NCBI GenBank assembly: GCA_029978705.1
Contig: JAPOIY010000001.1
Coordinates: forward strand, 1 to 64,000
Length of the DNA: 64,000 nt
Source: Actinomycetota bacterium
GTDB lineage: Bacteria; Actinomycetota; Actinomycetes; S36-B12; GCA-2699445
Reading direction: 5' to 3'
Shown piece after piece: positions 10,832-20,965 of this stretch. The position numbers and the translations under genes were made by a program. The notes under the pieces were generated by a model. The model was not told where the DNA came from, made no database searches, and was given only the letters and a program-made list of their open reading frames with translations. How positions within the stretch are numbered: position 1 is the first letter of the stretch; every line of letters begins with the position of its first letter.

Positions 10832-10921
10832 GGTGGCGTGTCCGAGCGGCCAAAGGAGCACGCCTCGAAAGCGTGTGTGGGGGCAACTCCACCGTGGGTT
10901 CGAATCCCACCGCCACCGCCA
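10832..10921 (+). tRNA. tRNA-Ser(CGA), CCA encoded
   Basis: GGTGGCG...CTCGAAA anticodon loop, long variable arm, GGGTTCGAATCCC T-arm, CGCCACC-G-CCA acceptor. Confidence 0.95.
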
Positions 10922-10927
10922 GACCTG

Positions 10928-10942
10928 TCCCGCCCTGCGGGA
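10928..10942 (+). terminator. GC hairpin downstream of tRNA-Ser(CGA)
   Basis: TCCCGC-CCT-GCGGGA perfect 6-bp stem; no T-tract. Confidence 0.4.
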
Positions 10943-10946
10943 ACGG

Positions 10947-13130
10947 TCACCCGCCCGAAGTGCCGCTCTCCATGATGCGGTCGCGGCGGTGGCCGAGGTG
11001 GCCGCTGAGCAGTTCCACGTGCTCCAGCCAGACGGTGTCCCACTCCACGGTCCCGACCAGGGCCACACCTTCGTCGTTGGGGCTGGCCTGGGCGACGGCC
11101 GCCGTGCCCGCCTCGTCCAGCAGACTGCGCACCTCGGGCCGCACGGCATCGCCCATCCGGGACATCCGCGTCGCGATCTCCGGGTCGCTGCCCGGGTGGC
11201 GGGCCAGCATCCCCAGGACATCGTCTTCCACCGACGCGAACCGGTCGCCGACGAGTAGTGCGGCCTGGTCCAGGCGCGCGGCGACACCGAGGGGCGCAGG
11301 GACGGCGGGAACCGTGCCGATGATCACGGACCCGAAGAAGACGTGCCGGCTGGACATCACCAGCCGGGTCCAGGACACGGTGGGGGGCGGTTTCGGGGGC
11401 TGCTCGAGGGTGGCGAGGTCGCACGCCTCGGATGCCTCGCGGATGCTCATGCGGGCCCGGTCGGCCGCCGCGCTGAAGGAGCCGGCCGTGCCGCGCACCA
11501 ACCGGTTGTTGGCGACGACCAGGAGGTGGGCCGCCGCTTGGGCCGCGTCCGCGATCTTGCCGGCCACGTGCTGCTGGATGCCGCGCGGCCACAGCAGCAG
11601 GCTCACGACCAGGGACACGCCCAACCCGATCAGCATGTCCTCGAACCGGGTCAGTGGGACGCCCTGCTCCTGCGGGGTCACGAGGGTCAGGCACACGACC
11701 ACCAGCACGGTGAAGGCAGCCTGCGGCATCCACAGCCGTTTCGGGGGGGCGAACCCGGCCAGGAACCCGACCACGGGGACCAGCGCGATCAGCGCCCACG
11801 GATACGGATGCAGCAGCATCACGATCGCGAAGGACGCCCCGAATCCCACCGCCTGGCCCAGGATGGCGGCCCCGACCGTCCGGCCCGTGCCCAGGGCGTC
11901 GAACCGCAGCGCTCCCAGGGCGCCCATGACGATCCAGAATCCGTGTTCGATGCTGGGCATCCGCGCGATCGCGATGGCCACGGCGAGGGCCAGCGCCCCG
12001 CGCGCCGCGTTGCGGAACCACGGCGAGCCCGGACTGAGCTGCTGAGTCACCATGCGCAGGGGCGTCGACCGCCACTCCGGAAGGGCCACGCCACCGACGC
12101 CGAAGGCATCGGCGGGGGGTTTCCCGCCCAGCGCCACGTCGGTCTGCACCGCCAACCCCACGGTGAACAGCGACGTCATCCGGAGCAGGAAGTTGCGGGA
12201 CGCGACCGCCTGCGCCTTCGCGGGGTCCCGGGTGCGCACCGCGTCGGCGAAGGCGTCGTTGATGCGGGCCCACTGCCGATCCCGCACATCCATCAGATTG
12301 CTCAGCGTCACCTGGGGCTTGCCGTCCGCCAGGCTCTGGGCGACGGTCTGCGCGGTGGTCGTCACGGCCGTGGCCAGCACCGGGTCGGTGGACCCGGTGG
12401 CGACCCCGGTCTGGATCCGGGTCGCGCACAGCGTCTGCAGGCGGTGCAGGTAGTCGCTGACCGACAGCAGCGCGCGGTCGCGGGCCAGCACACCACTGGG
12501 ACGGGTGCGGTTGCCCGCCCAGTGCCCATCCAGCGCGGCGAGGGAGTCGGTGAACAGGGCGTAGTCCCGCTCGGCGTCCTGGGTGACCGAGGGCCACAGT
12601 TGGGGGACCAGGTTCGCGTACGCCGCGCAGGCGCGGGAGGTGAAGGGGTGCGCGGTGTCCCGCTGGTAGCCGGGCAGGATCAGCAGGGCTCCGGCGGACG
12701 AGATGGCGCACCCGACCAGCCAGGCGAGCAGCGCGACGCCGAGGGTCTGCAGGGCCTCCGGGTTGGCGGCCTCGCTCAGGAACGGCAGCAGCAGGGGCAG
12801 TCCGGCGCGGCCGAACTGGCCGCGGTAGACGCCGAACAGCAGCACCAGGAAACCCGCGACAGCACTGCCGAGGATGGCGGTGAGCTCGTAGTGTCCGGCC
12901 AGGGCGCCGAGGGTGAGCATGACCGCGCCGCCGAGGCTGACGGCGACCAGGGTGATGGCACGCGGCAGCGGCGGTCCCCGGAAGTCCCCCATGATCAGAA
13001 GACCGGTCACGGCGAATACGCCCAGCAGGCTGGCCGGGCCCAGGTGGAGTCCGACGGCGAGGACCAACAGGGTCACGGACAGCACTACCGCGACCCGGAT
13101 CCCGCGGGCGACGAGCACATCGGATACCAC
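10947..13130 (-). CDS. FUSC family (fusaric acid resistance-like) membrane protein
   Basis: Two blocks of TM helices separated by a large cytosolic region; GTG start at 13130; LGFLVLLFGVYRGQFGRAG-type helices. Confidence 0.78.
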   Translation of the reverse strand: MVSDVLVARGIRVAVVLSVTLLVLAVGLHLGPASLLGVFAVTGLLIMGDFRGPPLPRAITLVAVSLGGAVMLTLGALAGHYELTAILGSAVAGFLVLLFGVYRGQFGRAGLPLLLPFLSEAANPEALQTLGVALLAWLVGCAISSAGALLILPGYQRDTAHPFTSRACAAYANLVPQLWPSVTQDAERDYALFTDSLAALDGHWAGNRTRPSGVLARDRALLSVSDYLHRLQTLCATRIQTGVATGSTDPVLATAVTTTAQTVAQSLADGKPQVTLSNLMDVRDRQWARINDAFADAVRTRDPAKAQAVASRNFLLRMTSLFTVGLAVQTDVALGGKPPADAFGVGGVALPEWRSTPLRMVTQQLSPGSPWFRNAARGALALAVAIAIARMPSIEHGFWIVMGALGALRFDALGTGRTVGAAILGQAVGFGASFAIVMLLHPYPWALIALVPVVGFLAGFAPPKRLWMPQAAFTVLVVVCLTLVTPQEQGVPLTRFEDMLIGLGVSLVVSLLLWPRGIQQHVAGKIADAAQAAAHLLVVANNRLVRGTAGSFSAAADRARMSIREASEACDLATLEQPPKPPPTVSWTRLVMSSRHVFFGSVIIGTVPAVPAPLGVAARLDQAALLVGDRFASVEDDVLGMLARHPGSDPEIATRMSRMGDAVRPEVRSLLDEAGTAAVAQASPNDEGVALVGTVEWDTVWLEHVELLSGHLGHRRDRIMESGTSGG

Positions 13131-13189
13131 GGGGGGAGTTTCCCAGCCCGATCCCGGGGTCGCGACCGTTCCGGATCACCCGGCGGCGG

Positions 13190-14554
13190 TCAGCGGATCT
13201 TGTCCTCCAGGAAACGCGCCAGCGTCGTGACGAAGGCGTTGCGGTCCGGAGCGGCGCTGAGCGGGTCGATGTGGCCGTACGAGCTCGACCGGTCCACCGT
13301 GGTGACCCACCGCCGCGGCACACCGGCGCGCTCCGCCAGGGCGCGGGTGGCGGCTCCGACGCGGCCGGCCCCCAGGGCGGCGTCGAACGCGTACATCGGC
13401 AGGTGGACCGTGCGGCCCATCGTGGCGCGCACGCCGAGGACCCGCTGGGCCGGGGTGGGGACGCCGTTGTTCACGACGGCGGCATCCAGGCTGAGTCGGG
13501 CCGGGTGGTACCAGGCGGTCCCGTCTCCCGGCCCCGACTCGGCGAAGACCCGCGCGGCGCGCCGGGCGCTGCCCAGTTCCCCGGCCACCCAGCCGCGGGG
13601 GTCGCCGGCCGTCGCCAGGTGGCCGATGTGGCTGTGCACGAGACGAAGGGCCGCGGGAGACGTGTCGGCGTCCACGCTGTACCCGTACTGGGCGGCATTG
13701 GTCGCCGGGACCGGGGGTTTGAGGAATGACGGGACGAGGGGCAGTTGCTGCAGCGGGGACCGCTGGTCGGGGTCGTGGACCGCGGTGGTGGAGCCGAGCG
13801 CGTTGAACACCCCCGACGCCCACGGCAGTCCCATCCCCAGGATGTCCAGGAACGGGGAGCCGTCCTGCAGTGCGGCCAGCCGGGCCCGGGCCTGTGCGGC
13901 GGACAGCACCTCGGTGCCGGTTCCGGCGCCGTCGATGAACACCAGTCCGGCGAGGCGACGCGCGCCCGGGTGACCACCGAAGTCCCACGATGCGTACGCG
14001 GCGGCGATCCGCCCGCCCAGGGAATGCCCGCCGAGGACGACCGTGCGGCCGCCGGACGCTGCTCGGGTCACCACCCGGTCCACGTCCTCGACCGCCACCT
14101 GCAGCCCCCAGTCACGGGCGAAGGGCGCCTCGCTGACCGGTGAGAAGCGGGGAGTGCTGCCCGGGTCGGTCAGCCAGCCCAGGTAGTAGTCCACGGCGTC
14201 CGCTGCGCTGGCCCGGCCCTGGGCGTACTGCCGCAGCATGGAGTGGTCCTCCAGGAGGTTCTCCCGCCGTTCGATCGACCACACCTGCCAGCCGGGCAGG
14301 CGCTGTACCAGTGCGGAAGCCGCCAGGCGGAACGTACCCGCGCCCGCCGAGGTGCCCGGAGCGAGCACGAGGACGTGGTCGGCGTCGGCCGGTCCCTGCT
14401 TCAGCACCCGGACCTTGTTGTACCGCTCCGGGGTGCCGGGGGCGGGGTAGCCGGGCATGGTCTCCCAGCGGTCCGCGGCTTCCGCGGGGGCGACGGTCGC
14501 CGCCACGGCGACGGCCGCGACTGCTGCGGTGGTGAGGAGAAACCGAGTGATCAC
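13190..14554 (-). CDS. Secreted alpha/beta hydrolase
   Basis: Signal peptide MITRFLLTTAAVAAVAVAATVAPAEA; GGHSLGG nucleophile elbow. Confidence 0.8.
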   Translation of the reverse strand: MITRFLLTTAAVAAVAVAATVAPAEAADRWETMPGYPAPGTPERYNKVRVLKQGPADADHVLVLAPGTSAGAGTFRLAASALVQRLPGWQVWSIERRENLLEDHSMLRQYAQGRASAADAVDYYLGWLTDPGSTPRFSPVSEAPFARDWGLQVAVEDVDRVVTRAASGGRTVVLGGHSLGGRIAAAYASWDFGGHPGARRLAGLVFIDGAGTGTEVLSAAQARARLAALQDGSPFLDILGMGLPWASGVFNALGSTTAVHDPDQRSPLQQLPLVPSFLKPPVPATNAAQYGYSVDADTSPAALRLVHSHIGHLATAGDPRGWVAGELGSARRAARVFAESGPGDGTAWYHPARLSLDAAVVNNGVPTPAQRVLGVRATMGRTVHLPMYAFDAALGAGRVGAATRALAERAGVPRRWVTTVDRSSSYGHIDPLSAAPDRNAFVTTLARFLEDKIR

Positions 14555-14634
14555 CCGTCCACTATCCCCCGAGCCGCCGCGCTGCGCACCCCTCGGTCCT
14601 GGCCTTCGCCCTCCGCGCGCGCTTGACTGGGCCG

Positions 14635-15402
14635 ATGAGACTCACCGCACTCCCGCACGCCAAGGTCAGCCTGGGCCAGCCGATGCCCGCCCAGAAGCTC
14701 GTGCGCGCAGCGGTGGATGGGGTGTTCGTCGTCGACATGCGACCCCCGCTGCTGGTGTGGGAGCACGCCGCGTATCCCTGGTACTTCACGTCCCGCGACC
14801 GCATCGCCGGGGAACTCGTCGCCGCGGGCGACGGGCCGCGGTCCCGGTCACTGGGCCCGAGTGAGGTGTTCGATCTCGTCACGGGGGCAGGGCACACACT
14901 TCCGGCCGCGGTGCGCCGCTACCCGCAGGCGAAGAACGATCAGGTGCGGGAGAGCTTCACGTTCGACTGGGAGAGCTTCGACACGTGGTTCGAGGAGAAC
15001 GACATCGTGATCGGGCACGCGCGGGACCCGTACGTCCGGCTCGACTCCTTGGCGTCCTCCCGGCACGTGGTCGTGGCCGTGGGAGCTACGACGGTCGCGG
15101 AGTCCCGGCGCCCGGTCGTGCTGCTCGAGACGGGAGTGCCACCCCGGTTCTATCTGCCCCGCGTCGACGTGCGCATGGATCTGCTGACCCCCACCGATAC
15201 CGACAGCGTGTGCCCCTACAAGGGGACCGCCCGCTACTGGACGGTGCGCGCCGGGGGCAAGGACCTGCCGGACGTCGCGTGGAGCTACGAGCAGCCGCTC
15301 CCGGAGTCCGTCCGGATCGCGGGACTGGTGGCGTTCTGGCCGGAGCAGTCGCCGCGGCTGCGGATCACGGTTGACGGCGCGGAACTGGGCGCCTCTCACT
15401 GA
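14635..15402 (+). CDS. DUF427 domain-containing protein (two domains)
   Basis: SRRPVVLLETGVPPRFYLPRVDVRMDLLTPTDTDSVCPYKGTARYWTVRAGGKDLPDVAWSYEQPLPESVRIAGLVAFW is characteristic; ORF track start 14623. Confidence 0.82.
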   Translation: MRLTALPHAKVSLGQPMPAQKLVRAAVDGVFVVDMRPPLLVWEHAAYPWYFTSRDRIAGELVAAGDGPRSRSLGPSEVFDLVTGAGHTLPAAVRRYPQAKNDQVRESFTFDWESFDTWFEENDIVIGHARDPYVRLDSLASSRHVVVAVGATTVAESRRPVVLLETGVPPRFYLPRVDVRMDLLTPTDTDSVCPYKGTARYWTVRAGGKDLPDVAWSYEQPLPESVRIAGLVAFWPEQSPRLRITVDGAELGASH

Positions 15403-15406
15403 GCCG

Positions 15407-16582
15407 TCACCGATAAGCCAGGCGCCGGTCGAGACTGGCGCGCAGTTCCGTGACGCCCTGCCGGACAACTTGGCTCAGATCCCCCTGGGTGGCGCGCGCC
15501 CGGGCCCGTTGCCGTTCGTACCCGGCACCGGTGTCGATGACCCGCTGGACGCCCATCAGTTCCCGGGTGCAGCCCAGGCGGGCGGCGACCGGGATGAGCC
15601 GGGGCACCAACTCCCCCAGATCCTCGATGACCTGCGCCTCGTGGTTGTCGTCGTTGGTGATCAGGATGGTGTCGAGGCCGTAGCGGGCACTGCGCCACTT
15701 GTTCTCCTGCACATGCCACGGTGGCAGCGTCGGCAGGGTCTCCCCCTGGCTGAGCCGCGTGTCCAGGTCGACGATCAGGCAGTGGATGAGCGCGACGACG
15801 GCCTCCACCTCCTCGAAGGTGGCCATCGCGTCGCACACGCGGACCTCGATGGTGCCCAGCGTCGGCGACGGCCGGATGTCCCAGCGGATCTCGTTGAGCA
15901 GTTCGATGACCCCCGTGACCATCAGGTCGTCGACGTACGACTCGTACTCGACCCACGTGTCGAACTGGAACGGCAGACCGGCGGTGGGCAGTTGCTGGAA
16001 CAGCAGCGCGCGGTTGGAGGCGTACCGGGTGTCGACGCTGTCGTAGAAGGGAGACGATGCCGACAGCGCCTGCAGGTGAGGGAAATACCGCAGGAGGGAG
16101 TTCAGCACCGGCAGCACCCGGTGCTGGTCCGGCATGCCCACATGCACGTGGGTGCCGTAGATCAGCATCTGGCGTCCCCACCACTGCGTGCGGTCGATGA
16201 GTGTGGCATACCGCTCCGCCTCGGTGACCCGTTGGTCCTGCCAGGAGGCGTAGGGGTGCATCCCGGCGCTGAACAGGTCCACCCCGATGTCGTCGGTCAC
16301 GGCGCGCACAGCGCCCATCGACTCCGCCAGGTCGGCCATCGCCTCGGCGACGCTGCCGCAGACGCCGGTGACGAGTTCCACCGTGTTGAGCAGCAACTCC
16401 TGGTGCACCCGGTGCTCCGGACCCTCGTCGAGGCGGGCGAACACCTGGTCGGCCACCGACACCAGGTTCCCGCCGTCCGGCCCGACCAGGGCCATCTCCC
16501 ACTCCACGCCCAGGGTGTAGGGCACCGACGGGGTGAACGGGATGCCGGGAGGTTGCCGGCGGCCCGGATCGCGGTCTGCCAC
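15407..16582 (-). CDS. Carboxylate-amine ligase (YbdK/GCS2 family glutamate-cysteine ligase-like)
   Basis: YTLGVEWEMALV, FSAGMHPYASWQDQ, YGTHVHVGMPD, QENKWRSARYGLD. Confidence 0.86.
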   Translation of the reverse strand: MADRDPGRRQPPGIPFTPSVPYTLGVEWEMALVGPDGGNLVSVADQVFARLDEGPEHRVHQELLLNTVELVTGVCGSVAEAMADLAESMGAVRAVTDDIGVDLFSAGMHPYASWQDQRVTEAERYATLIDRTQWWGRQMLIYGTHVHVGMPDQHRVLPVLNSLLRYFPHLQALSASSPFYDSVDTRYASNRALLFQQLPTAGLPFQFDTWVEYESYVDDLMVTGVIELLNEIRWDIRPSPTLGTIEVRVCDAMATFEEVEAVVALIHCLIVDLDTRLSQGETLPTLPPWHVQENKWRSARYGLDTILITNDDNHEAQVIEDLGELVPRLIPVAARLGCTRELMGVQRVIDTGAGYERQRARARATQGDLSQVVRQGVTELRASLDRRLAYR

Positions 16583-16684
16583 GAGCCCTCCTCATGGGTG
16601 CCCCGACGGTACCGCGCACGGGTCGCCCGTCGCTCTCCTGTCGTTCCCCGGACGTCCGGCGAACGGGACTGCCACAATCCGGGC

Positions 16685-18508
16685 ATGGCCATGCGCATCG
16701 AGGACTACGCCTTCATCAGTGACAACCAGACCGTGGCGTTGGTGGGCAAGGACGGGTCGATGGACTGGCTCTGTCTGCCGCGGATCGACTCCGGGGCGGC
16801 GTTCGCGGCACTCCTCGGGAACCACGACAACGGCCGGTGGCGCATCGGTCCGCTGGCGGACGACGCCCGCGTCAAGCGGCACTACCGGGACGGAACGCTG
16901 ATCCTGGAGACCGAGTTCAGCACCAACGGCGGCGTGGTGCGCCTCATCGATTTCATGCCGCAGCGCAGCATGCACAAGTTCGACTCCAACCCGACCGTGG
17001 TCCGCATCGTGGAGGGGATCTCCGGCAGCGTCTCGATGCGCATGGACCTGCGGATCCGGTTCGACTACGGCTGGGTGGTGCCGTGGGTGCGCCACATCGA
17101 CGCCGGCATGCTGGCGGTGGCCGGACCCGACGCCCTGGTCCTGCGCTCCCCGATCGGGTTGCAGGGTCACGACATGCACACCGTCGCCGAGTTCACGGTG
17201 GGTGAGGGCGACCGGATCCCCTTCGTCCTGAGCTGGTACGACCCGGCCGGCGACGTCCCCGACGCGGTGGACGCCGAGGAACTGCTCGACAGTTGCGAGG
17301 CGGCGTGGGGGGCGTGGAGTTCCCGCGGCACCCTGAGCGGGCCCTTGGCCGACCAGATCAAACCGTCCCTCACCGTCCTCAAGGGACTGATCTACGAACC
17401 CACCGGCGGCATCGTGGCCGCGGCCACGACGTCCCTGCCGGAGGAACTGGGCGGGGAACGCAACTGGGACTACCGCTACTGCTGGTTGCGGGACGCGTCC
17501 ATGACCATGCAGGCCCTGGTCCAGGGGGGCTATGCCGACGAGGCCAAGGACTGGCGCGACTGGCTCATCCGCGCGATTGCCGGCGACCCGCATCAGCAGC
17601 AGATCATGTATGCCGTCGACGGCGCTCGCCGTCTCCCGGAACTGGAACTGGACTGGTTGTCGGGCTACGAGAACTCCTCGCCGGTGCGGATCGGCAACGC
17701 GGCGGCCGCGCAGTACCAACTGGACGTCCCCGGTGAGGTCCTGGACGCCCTGTCCGTGGCCCGTTCGGCGGGCATGCCGGCCGACAACCACATGTGGGCC
17801 ATCCTCCAGGTCATTCTCAAACACGTGTCGCGGGTGTGGGACAAGCCGGATGAGGGCATCTGGGAGGTCCGCGGGGGGGCCCAGGACTTCGTCTACTCCA
17901 AGGTGATGGCCTGGGTGGCGGCCGACCGGGCCTCCAAGAGCCTGCATCTGGTGGGCCAGCCCGAACTCGCCAAACGGATCGGGACGCTGGCGGACATGGT
18001 CCATCGCGACATCATGGCCAAGGGCTTCGACGAGAAACGCAACACGTTCGTGCAGGCCTACGGGACCGACGCGCTCGACGCGAGCCTGCTGCAGATCCCC
18101 ATCGTCGGTTTCCTACCCGGGGACGACCCGCGCGTGGTCGGCACCATCAAGGCCGTGCGCGAGGAGTTGGAGCACAACGGGTTCGTGGAGCGCTACCGCA
18201 CGGACGCGGCCGCTGCCGACGGTCTGGCCGGCACCGAAGGGTCCTTCCTCATCTGCTCCTTCTGGCTCATCCAGGCGATGGCCCTCGCCGGGCAGCGCAA
18301 GGAGGCCCGCGAACTGCTGGACCAGATGCTGGACCTGCGCAACGACGTCGGGCTCCTGAGCGAGGAGTACGACACCGTCAACAAGCGGATGCTCGGCAAC
18401 TTCCCGCAGGCGTTCAGTCACATCGGGCTGATCAACGCGGCCCTCGCCAGCGGGGCCGTCACGAGTACGTCGGGGGATCCGGCCGAAGGGGTCCCGCCCG
18501 CCGGGTGA
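16685..18508 (+). CDS. Glycoside hydrolase family 15 protein (glucoamylase/trehalase-like)
   Basis: IEDYAFISDNQTVALVGKDGSMDWLCLPRIDSGAAFAALLG; GGERNWDYRYCWLRDASMTMQAL; TEGSFLICSFWLIQAMALAG. Confidence 0.9.
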   Translation: MAMRIEDYAFISDNQTVALVGKDGSMDWLCLPRIDSGAAFAALLGNHDNGRWRIGPLADDARVKRHYRDGTLILETEFSTNGGVVRLIDFMPQRSMHKFDSNPTVVRIVEGISGSVSMRMDLRIRFDYGWVVPWVRHIDAGMLAVAGPDALVLRSPIGLQGHDMHTVAEFTVGEGDRIPFVLSWYDPAGDVPDAVDAEELLDSCEAAWGAWSSRGTLSGPLADQIKPSLTVLKGLIYEPTGGIVAAATTSLPEELGGERNWDYRYCWLRDASMTMQALVQGGYADEAKDWRDWLIRAIAGDPHQQQIMYAVDGARRLPELELDWLSGYENSSPVRIGNAAAAQYQLDVPGEVLDALSVARSAGMPADNHMWAILQVILKHVSRVWDKPDEGIWEVRGGAQDFVYSKVMAWVAADRASKSLHLVGQPELAKRIGTLADMVHRDIMAKGFDEKRNTFVQAYGTDALDASLLQIPIVGFLPGDDPRVVGTIKAVREELEHNGFVERYRTDAAAADGLAGTEGSFLICSFWLIQAMALAGQRKEARELLDQMLDLRNDVGLLSEEYDTVNKRMLGNFPQAFSHIGLINAALASGAVTSTSGDPAEGVPPAG

Positions 18509-18623
18509 CGATCCGGTGTCCATTTCGCCGTTCCCCGGACGTGGGGCCCGGCGATGGGTCATCATCGGAACCCGATGCGCCGGTCCTTCCCCGGCCCCGA
18601 CCGACGATGCGAGAGAGTTGCGC

Positions 18624-19670
18624 ATGATCGACCGCTTCACAGGGCGCGCCGGCCTGCCGGCGGCCGCCCTTGCCGGCGGTGTGCTCTTCGCGTGCGTCCC
18701 CCTCACCCCGGCGATGGGCCTGATCGGCGTCCCGGATGCCCCCGCCTCCGTGGCCCAGGCCGACGCCGTCGTGGCGGCAGGGCCGGACGAACGCAGCCCG
18801 GTCGTGGTGATGGCCGCTGCGGAGGAGCAGCGCGACATCCTGGCCGCGCAGGAGGCCAAGCAGCGGGCCCTGGAACTGGCTGCGGCCCAGAAGCAGGCGG
18901 CCCTCCTGGCGGCGGGCGGGACCACGACGACCACCACGACGACGACCACCACGACGACCGGCGGCACCCCGACGGTCACCACCGGGGGCCCCATCCCGAC
19001 GACTCCCTCGACCGCGAAGACCCGGGAGATCCAGGGTCTCGTGCGCAAGTACTTCCCGGCCAGCGAGGTCGGCAACGCGATGGCGGTGTCGGCCTGCGAG
19101 TCGGGCCACAGCGACGCCAAGGGCGAGGTCAACTCCGACGGCACGATCGACTGGGGCGTCTTCCAGCTCAACGACGGCGGAACACTGCAGTCCGCGCTCG
19201 ACGCCATCGGGGTGTCGTACTCGTCCACGGCCGAGGCCCGCAAACTCGCGCTGCAGACCGACCTCAACGTCCGCGCGGCGGCCCAGATCCACGCCCAGCA
19301 GGGATGGGCGCCCTGGGTGTGCGCCTACAAGATCGGCGTGGTGGCCGGCCTGTACTCCAGCGTCCCCGGTCCGATGGACGGCAAGTTCGACGACTGGGGC
19401 AAGCCCACGGTGCCTGTCCCGGTGGTCACGCGTGACCCGGGCCCGGACAACGCACCGGCCCCCGCCCCGGTGACGCCTCCGGACAAGAACAACGGCAAGC
19501 CCACCCCCACCCCCAGCCCCAAGCCCTCCCGGACAGCGAGCCCGGAGCCGTCGGCCCCGACCCCCACCCGAGCCCCGCAGTCATCGGCGCCGCCGGCACG
19601 TCCCCCGACGCCGACCGCGCCCGCGCAGCAGCCGGGCGCCACCCCCGCCGGGACCGCGACCCCCAACTGA
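18624..19670 (+). CDS. Secreted lysozyme/transglycosylase-like protein with poly-Thr linker and Pro/Thr-rich C-terminus
   Basis: N-terminal signal; MAVSACESGHSDAKGEVNSDGTIDWGVFQLNDGG lysozyme-like core; 13-Thr run; long P/T/A tail. Confidence 0.7.
   Translation: MIDRFTGRAGLPAAALAGGVLFACVPLTPAMGLIGVPDAPASVAQADAVVAAGPDERSPVVVMAAAEEQRDILAAQEAKQRALELAAAQKQAALLAAGGTTTTTTTTTTTTTGGTPTVTTGGPIPTTPSTAKTREIQGLVRKYFPASEVGNAMAVSACESGHSDAKGEVNSDGTIDWGVFQLNDGGTLQSALDAIGVSYSSTAEARKLALQTDLNVRAAAQIHAQQGWAPWVCAYKIGVVAGLYSSVPGPMDGKFDDWGKPTVPVPVVTRDPGPDNAPAPAPVTPPDKNNGKPTPTPSPKPSRTASPEPSAPTPTRAPQSSAPPARPPTPTAPAQQPGATPAGTATPN
18921..18959 (+). repeat. ACC/ACG triplet tract encoding 13 consecutive threonines
   Basis: accacgacgaccaccacgacgacgaccaccacgacgacc. 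Confidence 0.95.
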
Positions 19671-19689
19671 CGCCTGGCATGATGCGGGG

Positions 19690-20931
19690 GTGTCTGCCCC
19701 CGCCCCGCGCACGGCCGAACCGGCCCTCCCCCAGTGGGTGGTCACCGCCAACGTCGCCGGGGCCGTGCTCACCCTGGTCCTTCTCGTGGGGCGCGTGGTC
19801 ATCAACCACTGGCACAACTACGGCTGGTGGTCCTACAGCGCCGGGGAATGGCTGATCAACTACGGGGCCGGATTCCTGCGGCGGGGGGCCGGCCAGGTGT
19901 TCCTGGACGTTCCCGCTCCGTCGGCCATCGTGGCCCTGGAGATGTGGCTCCTGGTCGAGTGGACGGTGATCTCCGTCCTGCTGGCCCTGCTGGTCCATCG
20001 CGTGATGACCCGGACCGGGACGGCGTGGGCGTTGGGCGCCTGGGTGGTGCCCAGCTGGTTCATCATCAGCACATTGCAGTTGGCGTGGAAACCGATCGGC
20101 ATCACCAACGTGCAGTTCCCCACCCGCAAGGAACAGTACTTCCTGATGGTGGTCCTGATCGCGATCACCTGGTGGCAGAGTCGGGTGTCCTGGCCGTCGG
20201 TGGTGGCGATCTCCGCGCTCCTGGTCGTGGGTGTCCTCTTCCACGAAGGCTTCGCTCCGCCCACCACAGTTGCTCTCCTCGTGGTCGGTTGGTGGGCCAC
20301 CCGGAACTCCCCGGCGCGGTCGTGGCTGGCGCGGGGGGCCGTCCTCGTCCTTCCGGCTCTCGTCGTGGCGGCGGCGGTGGTGAGCCACCCGGGCACGGCG
20401 GCCGACCGGCTGCCGGTGTGGGACGCCGTCGACTCCACGACGCGGGACTGGTACCTGCGGGGCGACCTGCCGCCGCTGACCGACGACATCCCCGGCGCGA
20501 TCGCCTACCTGGGCACCACCGCGTCGGACGGCTGGCGCCAGGTCGACGCCCTCTTCATCAGTGTCGGGGCGTGGCGCTGGTGGCTCCTGAACGCAGTGAT
20601 CGCGCTCGGGGCCGTCGTGCTCGTGATTCTCGCCTGCGACCGTTCGCCCGGCGCCGTCCGACGGATCCTGGTCCCCCTACTTCTCGTGGCGATCGCGCTG
20701 CTGCCGCTGTTCCTCATCGCGATCGACTGGGGCCGCTGGGTCGCGTTCCTGGCGAACCTGGTCCTCGTCCTCGGGCTGGCAGGGGTCCTGCGGGCCCGCG
20801 ACCCGGTGCCTCTCGTGCCCCGACCCGGCACGGTGACCCTGGTCGTGGCGGGACTGGTCTTCGCCGCGCTCTACGGGCTGCCGGAGATCGGGGACGTCAG
20901 TTGGGGAGCCTTCCTGCGCTGGCCTGGGTGA
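19690..20931 (+). CDS. Polytopic membrane protein of unknown function
   Basis: Many predicted TM segments; no recognised catalytic motif; resembles surface-glycan polytopic proteins only loosely. Confidence 0.6.
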   Translation: MSAPAPRTAEPALPQWVVTANVAGAVLTLVLLVGRVVINHWHNYGWWSYSAGEWLINYGAGFLRRGAGQVFLDVPAPSAIVALEMWLLVEWTVISVLLALLVHRVMTRTGTAWALGAWVVPSWFIISTLQLAWKPIGITNVQFPTRKEQYFLMVVLIAITWWQSRVSWPSVVAISALLVVGVLFHEGFAPPTTVALLVVGWWATRNSPARSWLARGAVLVLPALVVAAAVVSHPGTAADRLPVWDAVDSTTRDWYLRGDLPPLTDDIPGAIAYLGTTASDGWRQVDALFISVGAWRWWLLNAVIALGAVVLVILACDRSPGAVRRILVPLLLVAIALLPLFLIAIDWGRWVAFLANLVLVLGLAGVLRARDPVPLVPRPGTVTLVVAGLVFAALYGLPEIGDVSWGAFLRWPG

Positions 20932-20965
20932 CCGCACCAGCGCCGCGTCGCGTACCCTCGTCTGC

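Noticed and set aside
10789-12045. Plus-strand 418-aa ORF crossing tRNA-Ser(CGA)
   Set aside because: Spans the tRNA and is antisense to the FUSC gene.
10222-13323. 1033-aa minus-strand ORF
   Set aside because: Out-of-frame shadow of the FUSC gene (10947..13130) running through the tRNA-Ser and tadA; Arg/Pro-rich with no domain.
11343-13973. 876-aa plus-strand ORF
   Set aside because: Antisense to the clearly coding FUSC and alpha/beta hydrolase genes; low-complexity G/R/H/Q translation typical of antisense frames in high-GC DNA.
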